Below, one piece after another: positions 42,331 through 50,571 of a DNA stretch of 64,000 nucleotides. The DNA comes from Thermohalobaculum sp038528605 (GTDB lineage Bacteria > Pseudomonadota > Alphaproteobacteria > Rhodobacterales > Rhodobacteraceae), in NCBI GenBank assembly GCA_038528605.1, contig JBCBEP010000005.1, positions 1 to 64,000 of the forward strand, given 5' to 3'. Below the pieces are notes generated by a model. That model had not been told where the DNA came from. It did not search any database and worked only from the letters and a program-made list of their open reading frames with translations. How positions within the stretch are numbered: position 1 is the stretch's first letter; every line of letters starts with the position of its first letter. The position numbers and the translations under genes are program-made.

Positions 42331-43161
42331 ATGATCAGACGGCTCGCCGGCATCGCCTTAAAGCTCGCGCTCATGGCCGGCTTTGTCTGGGCCGTGCTGG
42401 TGGCGGCGCTCTTTCTGCATCGCCACGACCGGATCTATCCCTTCGCGCAGAGCTTCCGGGCCGAGGTGCCGGAGGGTCTGCCCCGAGGCCGCCTCCTTCA
42501 GCTCGAGGGGCGGGATGGTACGGCCCTTTTTGTCTGGGCGGCGCCGCCAGTGGAGGGCGCGCCGATGGTGCTGCACTTCACTGGGAACGGCGCCTACCTG
42601 CCGGGCGCGGCACGCCATGTCACGCCGCTGGTCATCCGCGGCTATGGCGCCGCCATGCCCGCCTATCGCGGCGCGGGCGGCGCCCCTGGGGAGCCGACGG
42701 AGGCGGTGCTGATTGAGGATGCGTTGATCCTCTACGACGCCCTCGCCGAAGCATTTCCGGGGGCGCGCCAGCCGCCGGTGATCTGGGGCACGAGCCTTGG
42801 CGCGGCCGTGGCCACGGCGGTGGCGGCGGCGCGCCCGACGGCCGCACTGGTGCTCGAGGTGCCGTTCGCGGAGCTCTGCACCGTCGCCCAGCACCACTAC
42901 CCATGGCTTCCAGCCTGCCTGATCCTGCCGGACGAACGGTGGGAGAACCTGCGCCGGATCGCGTCGGTCGACGCGCCGAAACTCATCCTCGGCGCGGAGG
43001 CGGATACGGTCATCCCGGTTGCCGAAGCGGTGAGGCTCCACAGGGCGGCGCCCGACCCGAAGCGCCTCGTTCTATATCCCGGCGCGGGGCATGGCGGCCT
43101 GATGGCGGCGGGCGCGATGGACGACATCCTGCCCTTTCTCGCCGAGCATGCCGCTCCCTGA
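42331..43161 (+). CDS. Alpha/beta hydrolase, membrane-anchored
   Basis: A 276-residue protein with an N-terminal helix (LKLALMAGFVWAVLVAALFL, about 10-29) and an alpha/beta hydrolase fold: nucleophile Ser in GTSLGAA (about 153-159), acid Asp in LGAEADTVIP (about 226) and His in GAGHGG (about 252). It resembles the BEM46/FrsA-like membrane hydrolases. The substrate is unknown. No ribosome-binding site is seen; a -10 box sits 12 bp upstream, so the mRNA may be leaderless. Confidence 0.85.
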   Translation: MIRRLAGIALKLALMAGFVWAVLVAALFLHRHDRIYPFAQSFRAEVPEGLPRGRLLQLEGRDGTALFVWAAPPVEGAPMVLHFTGNGAYLPGAARHVTPLVIRGYGAAMPAYRGAGGAPGEPTEAVLIEDALILYDALAEAFPGARQPPVIWGTSLGAAVATAVAAARPTAALVLEVPFAELCTVAQHHYPWLPACLILPDERWENLRRIASVDAPKLILGAEADTVIPVAEAVRLHRAAPDPKRLVLYPGAGHGGLMAAGAMDDILPFLAEHAAP

Positions 43162-43168
43162 AGCTGCT

Positions 43169-43924
43169 TCAAGCTGCCGGGGTCAGCGCAACACGGTCGG
43201 GACCGTTTAGCACGGCAATCTCTGCGCCTTCGATGACGATGCAGGAAAGGGGGCCGCCCTTGCCCGCACCGGTATCGACATTGACCCGGTTCGCTCGAAG
43301 ATCGACGCCACGGGCGGGCGTGTGCCCGTGCACGACGAAGACGTCGTGCAGCCCTGCATGATCGAGAAACGTGTGGCGGATCCAGTGCAGATCGCCCTGC
43401 TCCTGCGCCTCCCACCCGACGCCCGGCCGCACGCCCGCATGGGCAAACCCGAAATCCCCGAAGCGCAGCTTGTCCGGCAGGTCCTCGAGATAGCGCCGCG
43501 CCGCTGCGGGTATCGCTGCTTCGAGCGCCTGATGGATCTCGCGGCGCGGGCCTTCCCTGATGAGGGCGACGTCCAGCCCGAACGAGGCGAGGGCTTCCTG
43601 CCCGCCATAGGTCTGCCAGTTGGAGAAGCCCGCGTCCTCCGGGTCGGCGAGGAAGTTGCGGAGATAGGCGTCGTGGTTGCCGCAGACGCAGAGGTACCGC
43701 CCCGGATCGAGCGCCGAGAGAAGGGCCAGCACGCCAGCACTATCGGGCCCCCGATCGATCAGGTCGCCGAGATGAATCACGCGCCAATCCGGTACGGGAT
43801 GGGCCCGAAGGTCGGCATCGATGGCGGTATGCAGGGCCTTCAGCTGTGCGAGTTCGCCATGCACGTCGCCGATGGCATAGATCCGCAGCCCGTCCGGCAG
43901 CCGGGCCGTGCCATACCGTACCAT
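43169..43924 (-). CDS. Metallophosphoesterase (PPP-type protein phosphatase fold), copy A
   Basis: A 251-residue phosphoesterase with all metal motifs: GDVHGELAQL (about 18-27), GDLIDRGPDS (about 51), GNHDAYL (about 82), FAHAGVRPG (about 157) and VVHGHTP (about 193). The motif order is that of bacterial Ser/Thr phosphatases and ApaH-like enzymes. Substrates may be phosphoproteins or dinucleoside polyphosphates. It starts at ATG 43924 behind GGGAGAAG; a longer in-frame start at 44173 lies within copy B. Downstream of its paralogue by 25 bp. Confidence 0.9.
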   Translation of the reverse strand: MVRYGTARLPDGLRIYAIGDVHGELAQLKALHTAIDADLRAHPVPDWRVIHLGDLIDRGPDSAGVLALLSALDPGRYLCVCGNHDAYLRNFLADPEDAGFSNWQTYGGQEALASFGLDVALIREGPRREIHQALEAAIPAAARRYLEDLPDKLRFGDFGFAHAGVRPGVGWEAQEQGDLHWIRHTFLDHAGLHDVFVVHGHTPARGVDLRANRVNVDTGAGKGGPLSCIVIEGAEIAVLNGPDRVALTPAA

Positions 43925-43949
43925 CGCGCTTCTCCCGGGCTTCTGTCCG

Positions 43950-44762
43950 TCAGGCGGCCTCGGCGGGGAGAAGGGGCAGGAGCGCCGCTTCGGCCCCCGG
44001 CTGGCCATGTGCCGCCAGCAGGTAAGGGCCATCGGTGGTGAGTTCCAGCCAAAGGTCTTCCTCGAGCACGAGGCAGGAGGGGCCGAGTGCTGCGCCCGTG
44101 TCGACGGCGATGCGGTTGGCATGCACCTCGATGGTGGAGACGGGGCTGTGACCGTGAACGATGACCGCCTCATGCGGATCGGTGTGGCCGAGAAAGCCGG
44201 GCGCCCAGATCAGGTCCCGCACGCTCTGGTTCGCGATGGGCGTGCCCGGGCGGATGCCTGCATGCGCGAAGAAGTAATCCCCGAACCGCGCGCCATGGGC
44301 GAGCCCGGCGAGGAAGCCGGCATGGGCCGTGGGCATCGCCTCCGCCAGCGCTGTGCGCAGGGCCCGGCGGGAGGCGGCGTCGGGGAAGTCCAGCGGGTAG
44401 GTGGCGTCGATGCCGTAGGAGGCGAGAGTGGCGATCCCGCCATCCTCGAGCCATGGGTAGAAGGACGGCGCGTCCGCATCTCCCAGAAAATCCAGCAGGC
44501 AGTGCTCGTGATTGCCCGCGAGGCAGTAGGCTCGCCATTCCGGCCCGAGGCGCGAGAGCCGGTCGAGCACCGCATAGGCATCCGGTCCGCGGTCCACATA
44601 GTCGCCGAGGAAGACGAGCCGCCAGTCTTCCGCCGGGCGGCGCGCAAGGTCGCGCCTGATGGCCTTGAGGTGCCGCTCGAGAGCATCCGCATCGCCGTGC
44701 AGGTCGCCAATCGCATAGAGACGCAGGCCCGGAGCCGTGCGCGCGGTCGCGGTCGTGATCAT
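43950..44762 (-). CDS. Metallophosphoesterase (PPP-type protein phosphatase fold), copy B
   Basis: A 270-residue paralogue of the adjacent downstream gene: GDLHGDADALERHLKAI (about 19-35), GDYVDRGPDAY (about 53), GNHEHCLLDFLGD (about 84), FAHAGIRPG (about 168) and VHGHSPV (about 202). It has GNHE in place of GNHD in copy A. Both share the same architecture, so this is a tandem duplication with divergence. They are transcribed together, copy B first. The specific target is unknown. Confidence 0.9.
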   Translation of the reverse strand: MITTATARTAPGLRLYAIGDLHGDADALERHLKAIRRDLARRPAEDWRLVFLGDYVDRGPDAYAVLDRLSRLGPEWRAYCLAGNHEHCLLDFLGDADAPSFYPWLEDGGIATLASYGIDATYPLDFPDAASRRALRTALAEAMPTAHAGFLAGLAHGARFGDYFFAHAGIRPGTPIANQSVRDLIWAPGFLGHTDPHEAVIVHGHSPVSTIEVHANRIAVDTGAALGPSCLVLEEDLWLELTTDGPYLLAAHGQPGAEAALLPLLPAEAA

Positions 44763-44851
44763 CCGCCCGATCCTCGTCTGGCTGCGCCGGCGCCTCTCAA
44801 CGGGTGCTCGGCTCAGCTCGTTGCCTCGGGCATGATGAGGCCTGCTGATCG

Positions 44852-44891
44852 TGAAAAAGGAAACCCCCGGAGCGTGTTACGCCCGGGGGTT
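44852..44891 (-). terminator. Terminator of rpsU
   Basis: Positions 44862-44870 and 44883-44891 pair over 9 bp with a 12-base loop. Read on the minus strand the hairpin is followed by TTCCTTTTT, a clear U tract. It ends rpsU 56 bp after its stop. Confidence 0.85.
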
Positions 44892-44947
44892 CATGTGCCG
44901 TGGTTGCATTCCGGTCGCAGTGCCGGACGCGCCGTGCTGAAGGGGCC

Positions 44948-45154
44948 TCAGACCATGCCCTCGCGCTGCGCTTTCTTCCGCGCCAGCTTGCGCGCGCGGC
45001 GGATCGCTTCCGCTTTCTCTCGCGCCCGCTTTTCCGACGGCTTTTCGTAATGCTGCCGGAGCTTCATCTCGCGGAAGACGCCTTCGCGCTGCATCTTCTT
45101 CTTCAGCGCACGGAGCGCCTGATCGACATTGTTGTCGCGAACCATCACCTGCAC
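44948..45154 (-). CDS. rpsU: 30S ribosomal protein S21
   Basis: A 68-residue basic protein matching S21: VRDNNVDQALRALKKKMQREGVF, then a Lys/Arg-rich helix ending ARKLARKKAQREGMV. It is needed for base-pairing of mRNA with 16S rRNA on the small subunit. The start is taken as the GTG at 45154 (GTG CAG GTG ATG), because alphaproteobacterial S21 begins with Met-Gln-Val, and an AAAGGTGG site lies upstream; the ATG at 45145 is an alternative. Divergent from the COQ9 gene. Confidence 0.97.
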   Translation of the reverse strand: MQVMVRDNNVDQALRALKKKMQREGVFREMKLRQHYEKPSEKRAREKAEAIRRARKLARKKAQREGMV

Positions 45155-45298
45155 CTAGGTCACCACCTTTCTACCGCTGCTGAATTTCAGGAATGCGCTA
45201 TATACGCAGGAGCCCGGAGGCTGTCCACCGCGTAACGTCCGGGCGTGGCAGGATTTCCGGGGCCTTCGCGAAGCGGGGGCGGCAGAGGGGAAGAAGGC

Positions 45299-46024
45299 AT
45301 GGCTGATGAGACGGGCGATCCGCTCGCCGAGACGCGCGACCGGTTGATCGAGGCGGCGCTGCCGAACGTGGTGTTCGATGGCTGGGGCAAGGAAGCGCTC
45401 GACGCGGCCCTGGAAGACACGGGGCAGGACGCGCAGATGGGCGCGCTCGCCTTCCCGCGCGGCGGTGTGGACATGGCGCTCGCCTTTCACGACCTGATGG
45501 ATCGTCGTCTCCTCGAGGCGCTGGAAGACACCGATCTCCACGCCATGCGGATCCGCGAGCGGGTGACATATTGCGTGCGCGCGCGGCTCGAGCTGGTGGC
45601 GGAGCACAAGGATGCGGTGCGCCGGGGGGCGACACTGCTTGCCCTGCCGCCCTACGCGGCTGACAGCGCCCGGGCCCTGTGGTCGACAGCGGACATCATC
45701 TGGACCGCCTGCGGCGACCGGTCGGACGATTACAACTGGTATTCGAAGCGCGCGATCCTCTCCTCGGTCTACTCCGCCACCGTGCTCTACTGGCTGGGCG
45801 ACGAGAGCGAGGGCTCGGCGGACACCTGGGCTTTCCTCGACCGCCGGATCGAGAACGTGATGCAGTTCGAGAAGCTGAAGGCGCAGGTGAAGGCCAACCC
45901 GATGGCCCGCATGGCGCTGACACCGCTTTCGCAGGCCCTCTCCTTCATCCGCCCGCCCCATGCCCGGCCCAAGAACGGCGGAGAGACGGGCGGCGGCGCT
46001 GGCGGAGAAACCGCGGACGCCTGA
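45299..46024 (+). CDS. COQ9-family ubiquinone biosynthesis protein
   Basis: A 241-residue helical protein with the COQ9 features: an N-terminal TetR-like helix bundle (LIEAALPNVVFDGWGKEALDAAL) and the conserved RIRERVTYCVRARLE and YNWYSKRAILSSVYSATVLYWLGD segment (about 140-163). COQ9 binds lipids and presents ubiquinone intermediates to the hydroxylase COQ7. GAAGAAGGC precedes the ATG at 45299; the start at 45245 lacks support. The Gly-rich tail (from about 222) is variable. Confidence 0.9.
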   Translation: MADETGDPLAETRDRLIEAALPNVVFDGWGKEALDAALEDTGQDAQMGALAFPRGGVDMALAFHDLMDRRLLEALEDTDLHAMRIRERVTYCVRARLELVAEHKDAVRRGATLLALPPYAADSARALWSTADIIWTACGDRSDDYNWYSKRAILSSVYSATVLYWLGDESEGSADTWAFLDRRIENVMQFEKLKAQVKANPMARMALTPLSQALSFIRPPHARPKNGGETGGGAGGETADA

Positions 46025-46045
46025 GCGCGTCAGCCCCTGAGCGGA

Positions 46046-47134
46046 TTAGCTCCTGAGCGGGGTTACGCGGGTCACATGGCCCATCTTGCGGCCCGGGCGG
46101 GCCTCCGCCTTGCCGTAAAGGTGGAGCGAGGCGCCGGGCTCGGCGGCGATGGACTGCCAGTCATGTGCCTCGTCCCCGATCAGGTTCGTCATTTCCGCAT
46201 CCGCATGGCGCGCACCGTCGCCCAGCGGCCAGCCTGCGACGGCGCGGATATGCTGCTCGAACTGGTCGACGGCGGTGGCCTCCGTCGTCCAGTGCCCGGT
46301 ATTGTGAACGCGGGGCGCGATCTCGTTGACGAGGATCTTGCCGCCCGGCGCGAGGAAGAGCTCCACCCCCATCACGCCCACATAGTCGAGCGCCGAGGCG
46401 ATACGCCCCGCAGCGAGGACCGCGTCCTGCAACACCGCGGCGGGCAAGCCTGCCGGAACCAGCGTGCGGCGAAGGATGCCGCCCTCATGCGTGTTGCGGC
46501 CGGGATCGTAGGCGACGGTGACGCCATCCGCCCCGCGCGCCACGATGACCGATAGTTCCGCGGTGAAGCTTATGCGGCCCTCGAGCACTGCGGGCTGACC
46601 GCCGATCGCCTCCCATGCCGCCCCGGCGTCCTCTGGCCCGGCCACGGCGGCCTGCCCCTTGCCGTCGTACCCCATCCGCCGGGTCTTTAGGATCGCGGGG
46701 GCGCCCGTGCGCTCCAAGGCGGCGGCAATCTCTTCAGCGGCGTCTACTTCCGCCCAGGGCGCGCAGGTCAGGCCGATGCTCTCGATGAACGACTTCTCCG
46801 CCGCACGGTCCTGCGCCACGGCGAAGGCGCGGGCGTTGGGGCGCACGGTGGTATGGCGCGCCAGTGTGTCGGCCACGGCGGCGGGCACATTCTCGAACTC
46901 GAAGGTTGCGACATCCACGGCCTGCGCAAAGGCCTCGAGCGCGGCTGTGTCCTCGTAGGGCGCAGCGGTTGCCTCGCGCGCGACCTCGGCTGCCGGTCCA
47001 TCGGCTGCGGGATCGAAGACATGGGCATGCAGGCCGAGCCGTGCTGCCGCGATCGCCAGCATCCGCCCAAGCTGGCCACCGCCGAGGATGCCGATCACGC
47101 TGCCAGGCGGCAGCGGGGGTAGGGGAGGGGTCAT
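46046..47134 (-). CDS. purK: N5-carboxyaminoimidazole ribonucleotide synthase
   Basis: A 362-residue ATP-grasp enzyme. GILGGGQLGRMLA (about 15-27) opens the first domain; FEFENVP (about 78), ILKTRRMGYDGKGQ (about 147-160, ATP binding) and NEIAPRVHNTGHWT (about 265-278) are diagnostic of PurK. It makes N5-CAIR from AIR, ATP and bicarbonate. It overlaps nothing but follows purE by 3 bp in the same operon. Convergent with the COQ9 gene, 21 bp apart. Confidence 0.97.
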   Translation of the reverse strand: MTPPLPPLPPGSVIGILGGGQLGRMLAIAAARLGLHAHVFDPAADGPAAEVAREATAAPYEDTAALEAFAQAVDVATFEFENVPAAVADTLARHTTVRPNARAFAVAQDRAAEKSFIESIGLTCAPWAEVDAAEEIAAALERTGAPAILKTRRMGYDGKGQAAVAGPEDAGAAWEAIGGQPAVLEGRISFTAELSVIVARGADGVTVAYDPGRNTHEGGILRRTLVPAGLPAAVLQDAVLAAGRIASALDYVGVMGVELFLAPGGKILVNEIAPRVHNTGHWTTEATAVDQFEQHIRAVAGWPLGDGARHADAEMTNLIGDEAHDWQSIAAEPGASLHLYGKAEARPGRKMGHVTRVTPLRS

Positions 47135-47137
47135 CGC

Positions 47138-47629
47138 TCAGCCGTCCACCGGCACCTCGGCGACCGCCGCCGTCTGCGCCGCGCGCCACGCCTCCAGCCG
47201 CCCGGCCAGCGCCGCGTCCCCCACAGCAAGCATCGCGGCAGCGTAGAGCGCGGCATTTGCAGCCCCGGCCTCGCCGATGGCAAAGGTGGCGACCGGGATA
47301 CCCTTCGGCATCTGCACGATCGAGAGAAGGCTATCGAGGCCGGAGAGAGCCTTGCTCTGCACCGGCACGCCCAGCACCGGCAGCCGCGTCTTGGAGGCGA
47401 GCATACCGGGAAGATGCGCGGCACCGCCGGCCCCGGCGATGATGCAGGCGAGGCCGCGGCCCGCCGCTGTCTCGGCATAGTCGAAGAGCCTGTCCGGCGT
47501 CCGATGAGCCGAGACGATGCGCGCCTCATGCGCCACCTCGAGCGCCGTCAGCACCTCCGCCGCGCGCTTCATCGTCGGCCAGTCCGACTGGCTGCCCATC
47601 ACGATGCCGACAACGAGCGCGGCGGTCAC
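47138..47629 (-). CDS. purE: N5-carboxyaminoimidazole ribonucleotide mutase
   Basis: A 163-residue class I PurE: GSQSDWPTMKRAAEVL (about 12-27), VSAHRTPDRLFDYA (about 39-52), GAGGAAHLPGMLAS (about 66-79) and GVPVQSKALSGLDSLLSIVQMPKG (about 86-109). It moves the carboxylate of N5-CAIR to C4. Upstream of purK, operon. Confidence 0.97.
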   Translation of the reverse strand: MTAALVVGIVMGSQSDWPTMKRAAEVLTALEVAHEARIVSAHRTPDRLFDYAETAAGRGLACIIAGAGGAAHLPGMLASKTRLPVLGVPVQSKALSGLDSLLSIVQMPKGIPVATFAIGEAGAANAALYAAAMLAVGDAALAGRLEAWRAAQTAAVAEVPVDG

Positions 47630-47709
47630 GAGAGCCTCGGCCGCAGGGGCATCCGGGCCCGGCGCGGGCGGTGTAGAGTGGGCGTCATGAGGCTCTCGTC
47701 ACGGTCGCG

Positions 47710-47919
47710 TCAGGCGATGATGTCCGGGTAGAGGAGATCCTCGATACGCGCAATCTCGTCCTTCAGCGCCAGCTTCTTCTTCTTGAGGCGGCGCAGGGCG
47801 AGTTGATCGGCCAGCGGATTGTCGCGCTCCGCTTCGATTTCGTCGTCGAGCCTGCGATGGTCGGACTTCAGCACGTCGAGCTGCGAGCGCAGGATTTCTT
47901 CCTGACCCATGATGTTCAT
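47710..47919 (-). CDS. DUF465 (YdcH-like) small coiled-coil protein
   Basis: A 69-residue charged helical protein (LDVLKSDHRRLDDEIEAERDN, then LADQLALRRLKKKKLALKDEIARIEDLL). Pattern and length match the DUF465/YdcH family, two helices folding back as a coiled coil. Function unknown. It starts at 47919 or the Met at 47910. It lies 80 bp upstream of purE on the same strand and may share its mRNA. Confidence 0.88.
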   Translation of the reverse strand: MNIMGQEEILRSQLDVLKSDHRRLDDEIEAERDNPLADQLALRRLKKKKLALKDEIARIEDLLYPDIIA

Positions 47920-48080
47920 GCCGGTACTCTCCCGCAGCGCGATCCCTCCATTAAATCATTCGCGTATGCTGCGGGGAAGCCCTAAGCCGAGACCGTCCCG
48001 CGACAGGCCGCGGCGGGGGGCGCATTGCCGGGCGCGACGGGCGCGGCTATCCATGGCGCAGCAAGGCATGGGAGAACGGT

Positions 48081-48311
48081 GTGCTCTGGAAAATCGCCTT
48101 CACGGCGGCGGTGATCGTGATCGTCTTCCTTCTCGGTCAGCGAAGCGCACGGGGCCGGGTGAACGATGCCGGGAAGCGCGTGCCGCCGCGCCGGCGCATC
48201 GGCCTCGGGACACGCCGGCGCAGAGCCACGGGCCCGATGACGGATCTCGTTCGTTGCCCGGACTGCGGGAGCTATCACAGCCCCACCGATCGCTGCCGCT
48301 GCCGAGACTGA
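48081..48311 (+). CDS. Small membrane protein with a C-terminal Cys-rich knuckle
   Basis: A 76-residue protein from a GTG at 48081 with GGGAG 7 bases upstream. An N-terminal helix (WKIAFTAAVIVIVFLLGQ) is followed by a basic middle (Arg-rich) and a C-terminal CPDC...CRC motif (Cys near 59, 62, 72 and 74) that could bind zinc. Single-pass anchored, basic part on the inside. No family named; possibly a small RNA- or ribosome-linked membrane protein. Confidence 0.65.
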   Translation: MLWKIAFTAAVIVIVFLLGQRSARGRVNDAGKRVPPRRRIGLGTRRRRATGPMTDLVRCPDCGSYHSPTDRCRCRD

Positions 48312-48475
48312 CAAGCGCGCGTGGTTGCCCAAAGGGCAGGTCCACAGGATGAGACAAGGGGCGAAAACTCCACATCGCGGAAAAGTCAGCGCCTAGCCGG
48401 GCCCCTCCGCCCCTCGCAAGATGGGACTCGCGTACCCATATGCACGCCTCGTGACCGAAGAACGCAGGGGGCGAC

Positions 48476-49459
48476 ATGGATCTGGTGCTGGTGCTCGGCG
48501 GTCTCGCCCTGCTCGTCGCGGGTGGGGACATCTTGGTGCGAGGTGCTGTTGCACTGTCGCTTCGCCTGGGCATCCCGGCCATCATCGTCAGCGCGACGGT
48601 GGTTGCCATCGGCACCTCTGCTCCCGAGCTGATCATCTCCATCCAGGCGGCGATCGAAGGCGCGCCGGGCATTGCACTCGGTAACGTCGTCGGGTCGAAC
48701 ATCGCCAATGTCTGGCTGGTGCTGGGTATCCCCGCCCTGATCGCCCCGCTGGCCGGGTGTGGGGATGATGCGCGCCGTTCTCTTTACTTCATGATCGCCG
48801 GCACGCTGCTCTTCACCATCTTCATCCTCTCCGGCTCACTCCCCTGGTGGGGCGGCCTTGCGCTCATCGCCGTGATGGGGATCATGGTGTGGGACAGCGT
48901 GCGCCACAGCATCGAGCACCGGGAACAGCGTCAGCTGCGCGAGAGCGTCAACGCGGCGGCCAACCCGAACCCGCCTGAGGATATGGCGGATCTGGAGGAC
49001 GTGGATCCGAACATGGCGCCGTGGAAGATCGGCGGCCTGATCCTTCTTGGCGTTGCGATGCTTCCCGTGGGCGCGCAATTCCTGATCGACGGCGCGCGCG
49101 GCGTGGCCATGGAGATGGGTGTGTCAGAAGCCGCCATCGGCCTTACCCTCGTGGCCCTCGGCACCTCGTTGCCCGAACTTGCGACCACCGTGATGGCCGC
49201 CCTCCGGCGCCAGACGGATGTGGCGATCGGCAATGTGGTCGGCTCCAACCTCTTCAACATCACGCTGATTATCGGCGCCGCTGCCGCGATTGCTCCGCTG
49301 GACGTGCCCCGTGAGTTCATCGAGCGCGACATCTGGATCATGCTGGCAGCCACAGCGATGCTCGTGCCCTATGTGCTCCTGAACCGCATGCTCTGCCGCT
49401 GGACTGGCGGGCTCTTCCTGCTCCTCTATGTGGGCTATGCGGTCGTCGCCCTGAGCTGA
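48476..49459 (+). CDS. Na+/Ca2+ antiporter of the CaCA family (YrbG-like)
   Basis: A 327-residue exchanger of about ten helices with both alpha repeats: GTSAPELIISI with GNVVGSNIANV (about 45-75), and GTSLPELATTV with GNVVGSNLFNI (about 225-258). The repeat Glu/Asn residues form the cation site. It exports Ca2+ in exchange for Na+. GCAGGGGGCGAC precedes the ATG. The 164 bp upstream shows no gene. Confidence 0.93.
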   Translation: MDLVLVLGGLALLVAGGDILVRGAVALSLRLGIPAIIVSATVVAIGTSAPELIISIQAAIEGAPGIALGNVVGSNIANVWLVLGIPALIAPLAGCGDDARRSLYFMIAGTLLFTIFILSGSLPWWGGLALIAVMGIMVWDSVRHSIEHREQRQLRESVNAAANPNPPEDMADLEDVDPNMAPWKIGGLILLGVAMLPVGAQFLIDGARGVAMEMGVSEAAIGLTLVALGTSLPELATTVMAALRRQTDVAIGNVVGSNLFNITLIIGAAAAIAPLDVPREFIERDIWIMLAATAMLVPYVLLNRMLCRWTGGLFLLLYVGYAVVALS

Positions 49460-49514
49460 GCCATTCTGCCGGGGCGCTGGCGCCGCGGGGAGCAGGCTAA
49501 GGGATCGATCTTTC

Positions 49515-50318
49515 ATGACGGCAGCAGAAACGGCGCGCCCGCGCGCGCTGGTGACTGGGGCGGGCATTCGCCTCGGACGGGCGATGGCCCTGCATCTCGC
49601 AGCGAATGGCTGGGACGTGGCCTTCCACTACGCCTCCAGCGCCGGCCCTGCCGCCGAGGCGGTGAGCGAGGCACGTATGTTCGGTGCGCGCGCGGAAGCC
49701 GTCGGTGCCAACCTGCTGGACGAGACGGCAACCGCCGGGCTCGTGGCCCGCGCGGCGGACGCGTTGGACGGGCCGCTCTCGCTCCTCATCAACAATGCGT
49801 CCATCTTCGAGCCGGAGACGCTCGAGACCATGACGCGCACCAGTTGGGACCGGGCTGTGGAGAGCAATCTCCGCGCCCCGGTGAAGCTGACACAGGATTT
49901 TGCCGTGCAAGCCCCCGGCCCCGCGGCCGATGCGCGGGGGGAGCCGCTGGCGCAGGCATTCGTGGTCAACATGATCGACCAGCGCGTTTGGAAGCCGACG
50001 CCCTTCTTCGCGTCCTACACGCTGGCGAAGTCGGCGCTCCTCACCTTCACCAAGACCGCGGCGCAGGCGCTTGCGCCAAGGATAAGGGTCAACGCCATCG
50101 GCCCCGGCCCCACCATGCAGGGCACGCGGCAATCCGCGGCGCATTTCGCGGCACAGCGCGCCGCCTGTCCGCTGGGCCGTGGGGCCGACCCGGACGACAT
50201 CGTTGCAGCCCTTGCCTTCATCCTCTCCTGCAAGGCATTGACGGGCCAGATGATTGCCATCGATGGCGGCCAGCATCTGGCTTGGGCAACCCCCGATGTG
50301 ACCGGGAGCGTCGAGTGA
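49515..50318 (+). CDS. Short-chain dehydrogenase/reductase, pteridine-reductase-like
   Basis: A 267-residue SDR with the nucleotide-binding TGAGIRLGRAMALHL (about 15-29; TGxxxxxG variant with Arg, which suggests NADPH), NNAS (about 93-96) and catalytic Tyr-x-x-x-Lys in SYTLAKSAL (about 172-180). The final TGQMIAIDGGQHLAW is common in this family. RLGR next to the glycine motif resembles pteridine reductase/FolM-type enzymes. Substrate not proven. A TA-rich element sits about 15 bp before the ATG and there is no Shine-Dalgarno site. Confidence 0.88.
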   Translation: MTAAETARPRALVTGAGIRLGRAMALHLAANGWDVAFHYASSAGPAAEAVSEARMFGARAEAVGANLLDETATAGLVARAADALDGPLSLLINNASIFEPETLETMTRTSWDRAVESNLRAPVKLTQDFAVQAPGPAADARGEPLAQAFVVNMIDQRVWKPTPFFASYTLAKSALLTFTKTAAQALAPRIRVNAIGPGPTMQGTRQSAAHFAAQRAACPLGRGADPDDIVAALAFILSCKALTGQMIAIDGGQHLAWATPDVTGSVE

Positions 50319-50571
50319 GCAGGCAACTGCACAGGACTTGTCCACCCGCCTTTCGACTTGACGCCGAGCTGCGTTTGGCGCAGCCACGTCGTGCTGCAAC
50401 TGCGAAAGAGCTCAGAAAAACAAGCGTTATCAGTCTGTTGCCAATAGTTTCAATTGGATCATATCGCCTTGATCAGATGTATTTACGATTCGTTAGTAAT
50501 TCTGCCACCGGGTTAGCCACACAGTTATCCACAGAACGCGCTGGCCACGCGTCCCGTTCCGGGATGCGGCC
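50319..50571. promoter_or_regulatory. AT-rich gap with DnaA boxes upstream of uvrC
   Basis: A 253-bp non-coding region. Positions 50400-50520 are strikingly AT-rich for this genome. A perfect DnaA box TTATCCACA lies at 50525-50533, a one-mismatch box TTAGCCACA at 50513-50521 (same orientation, 12 bp apart), and a two-mismatch TTGTCCACC at 50338-50346. The features resemble a replication origin or a DnaA-controlled promoter. No dnaA, hemE, or parAB lies nearby, so the origin reading is uncertain. Confidence 0.5.

Noticed and set aside
48312..48475. Metal-sensing riboswitch upstream of the antiporter
   Set aside because: The conserved core of the yybP-ykoY class is not visible.
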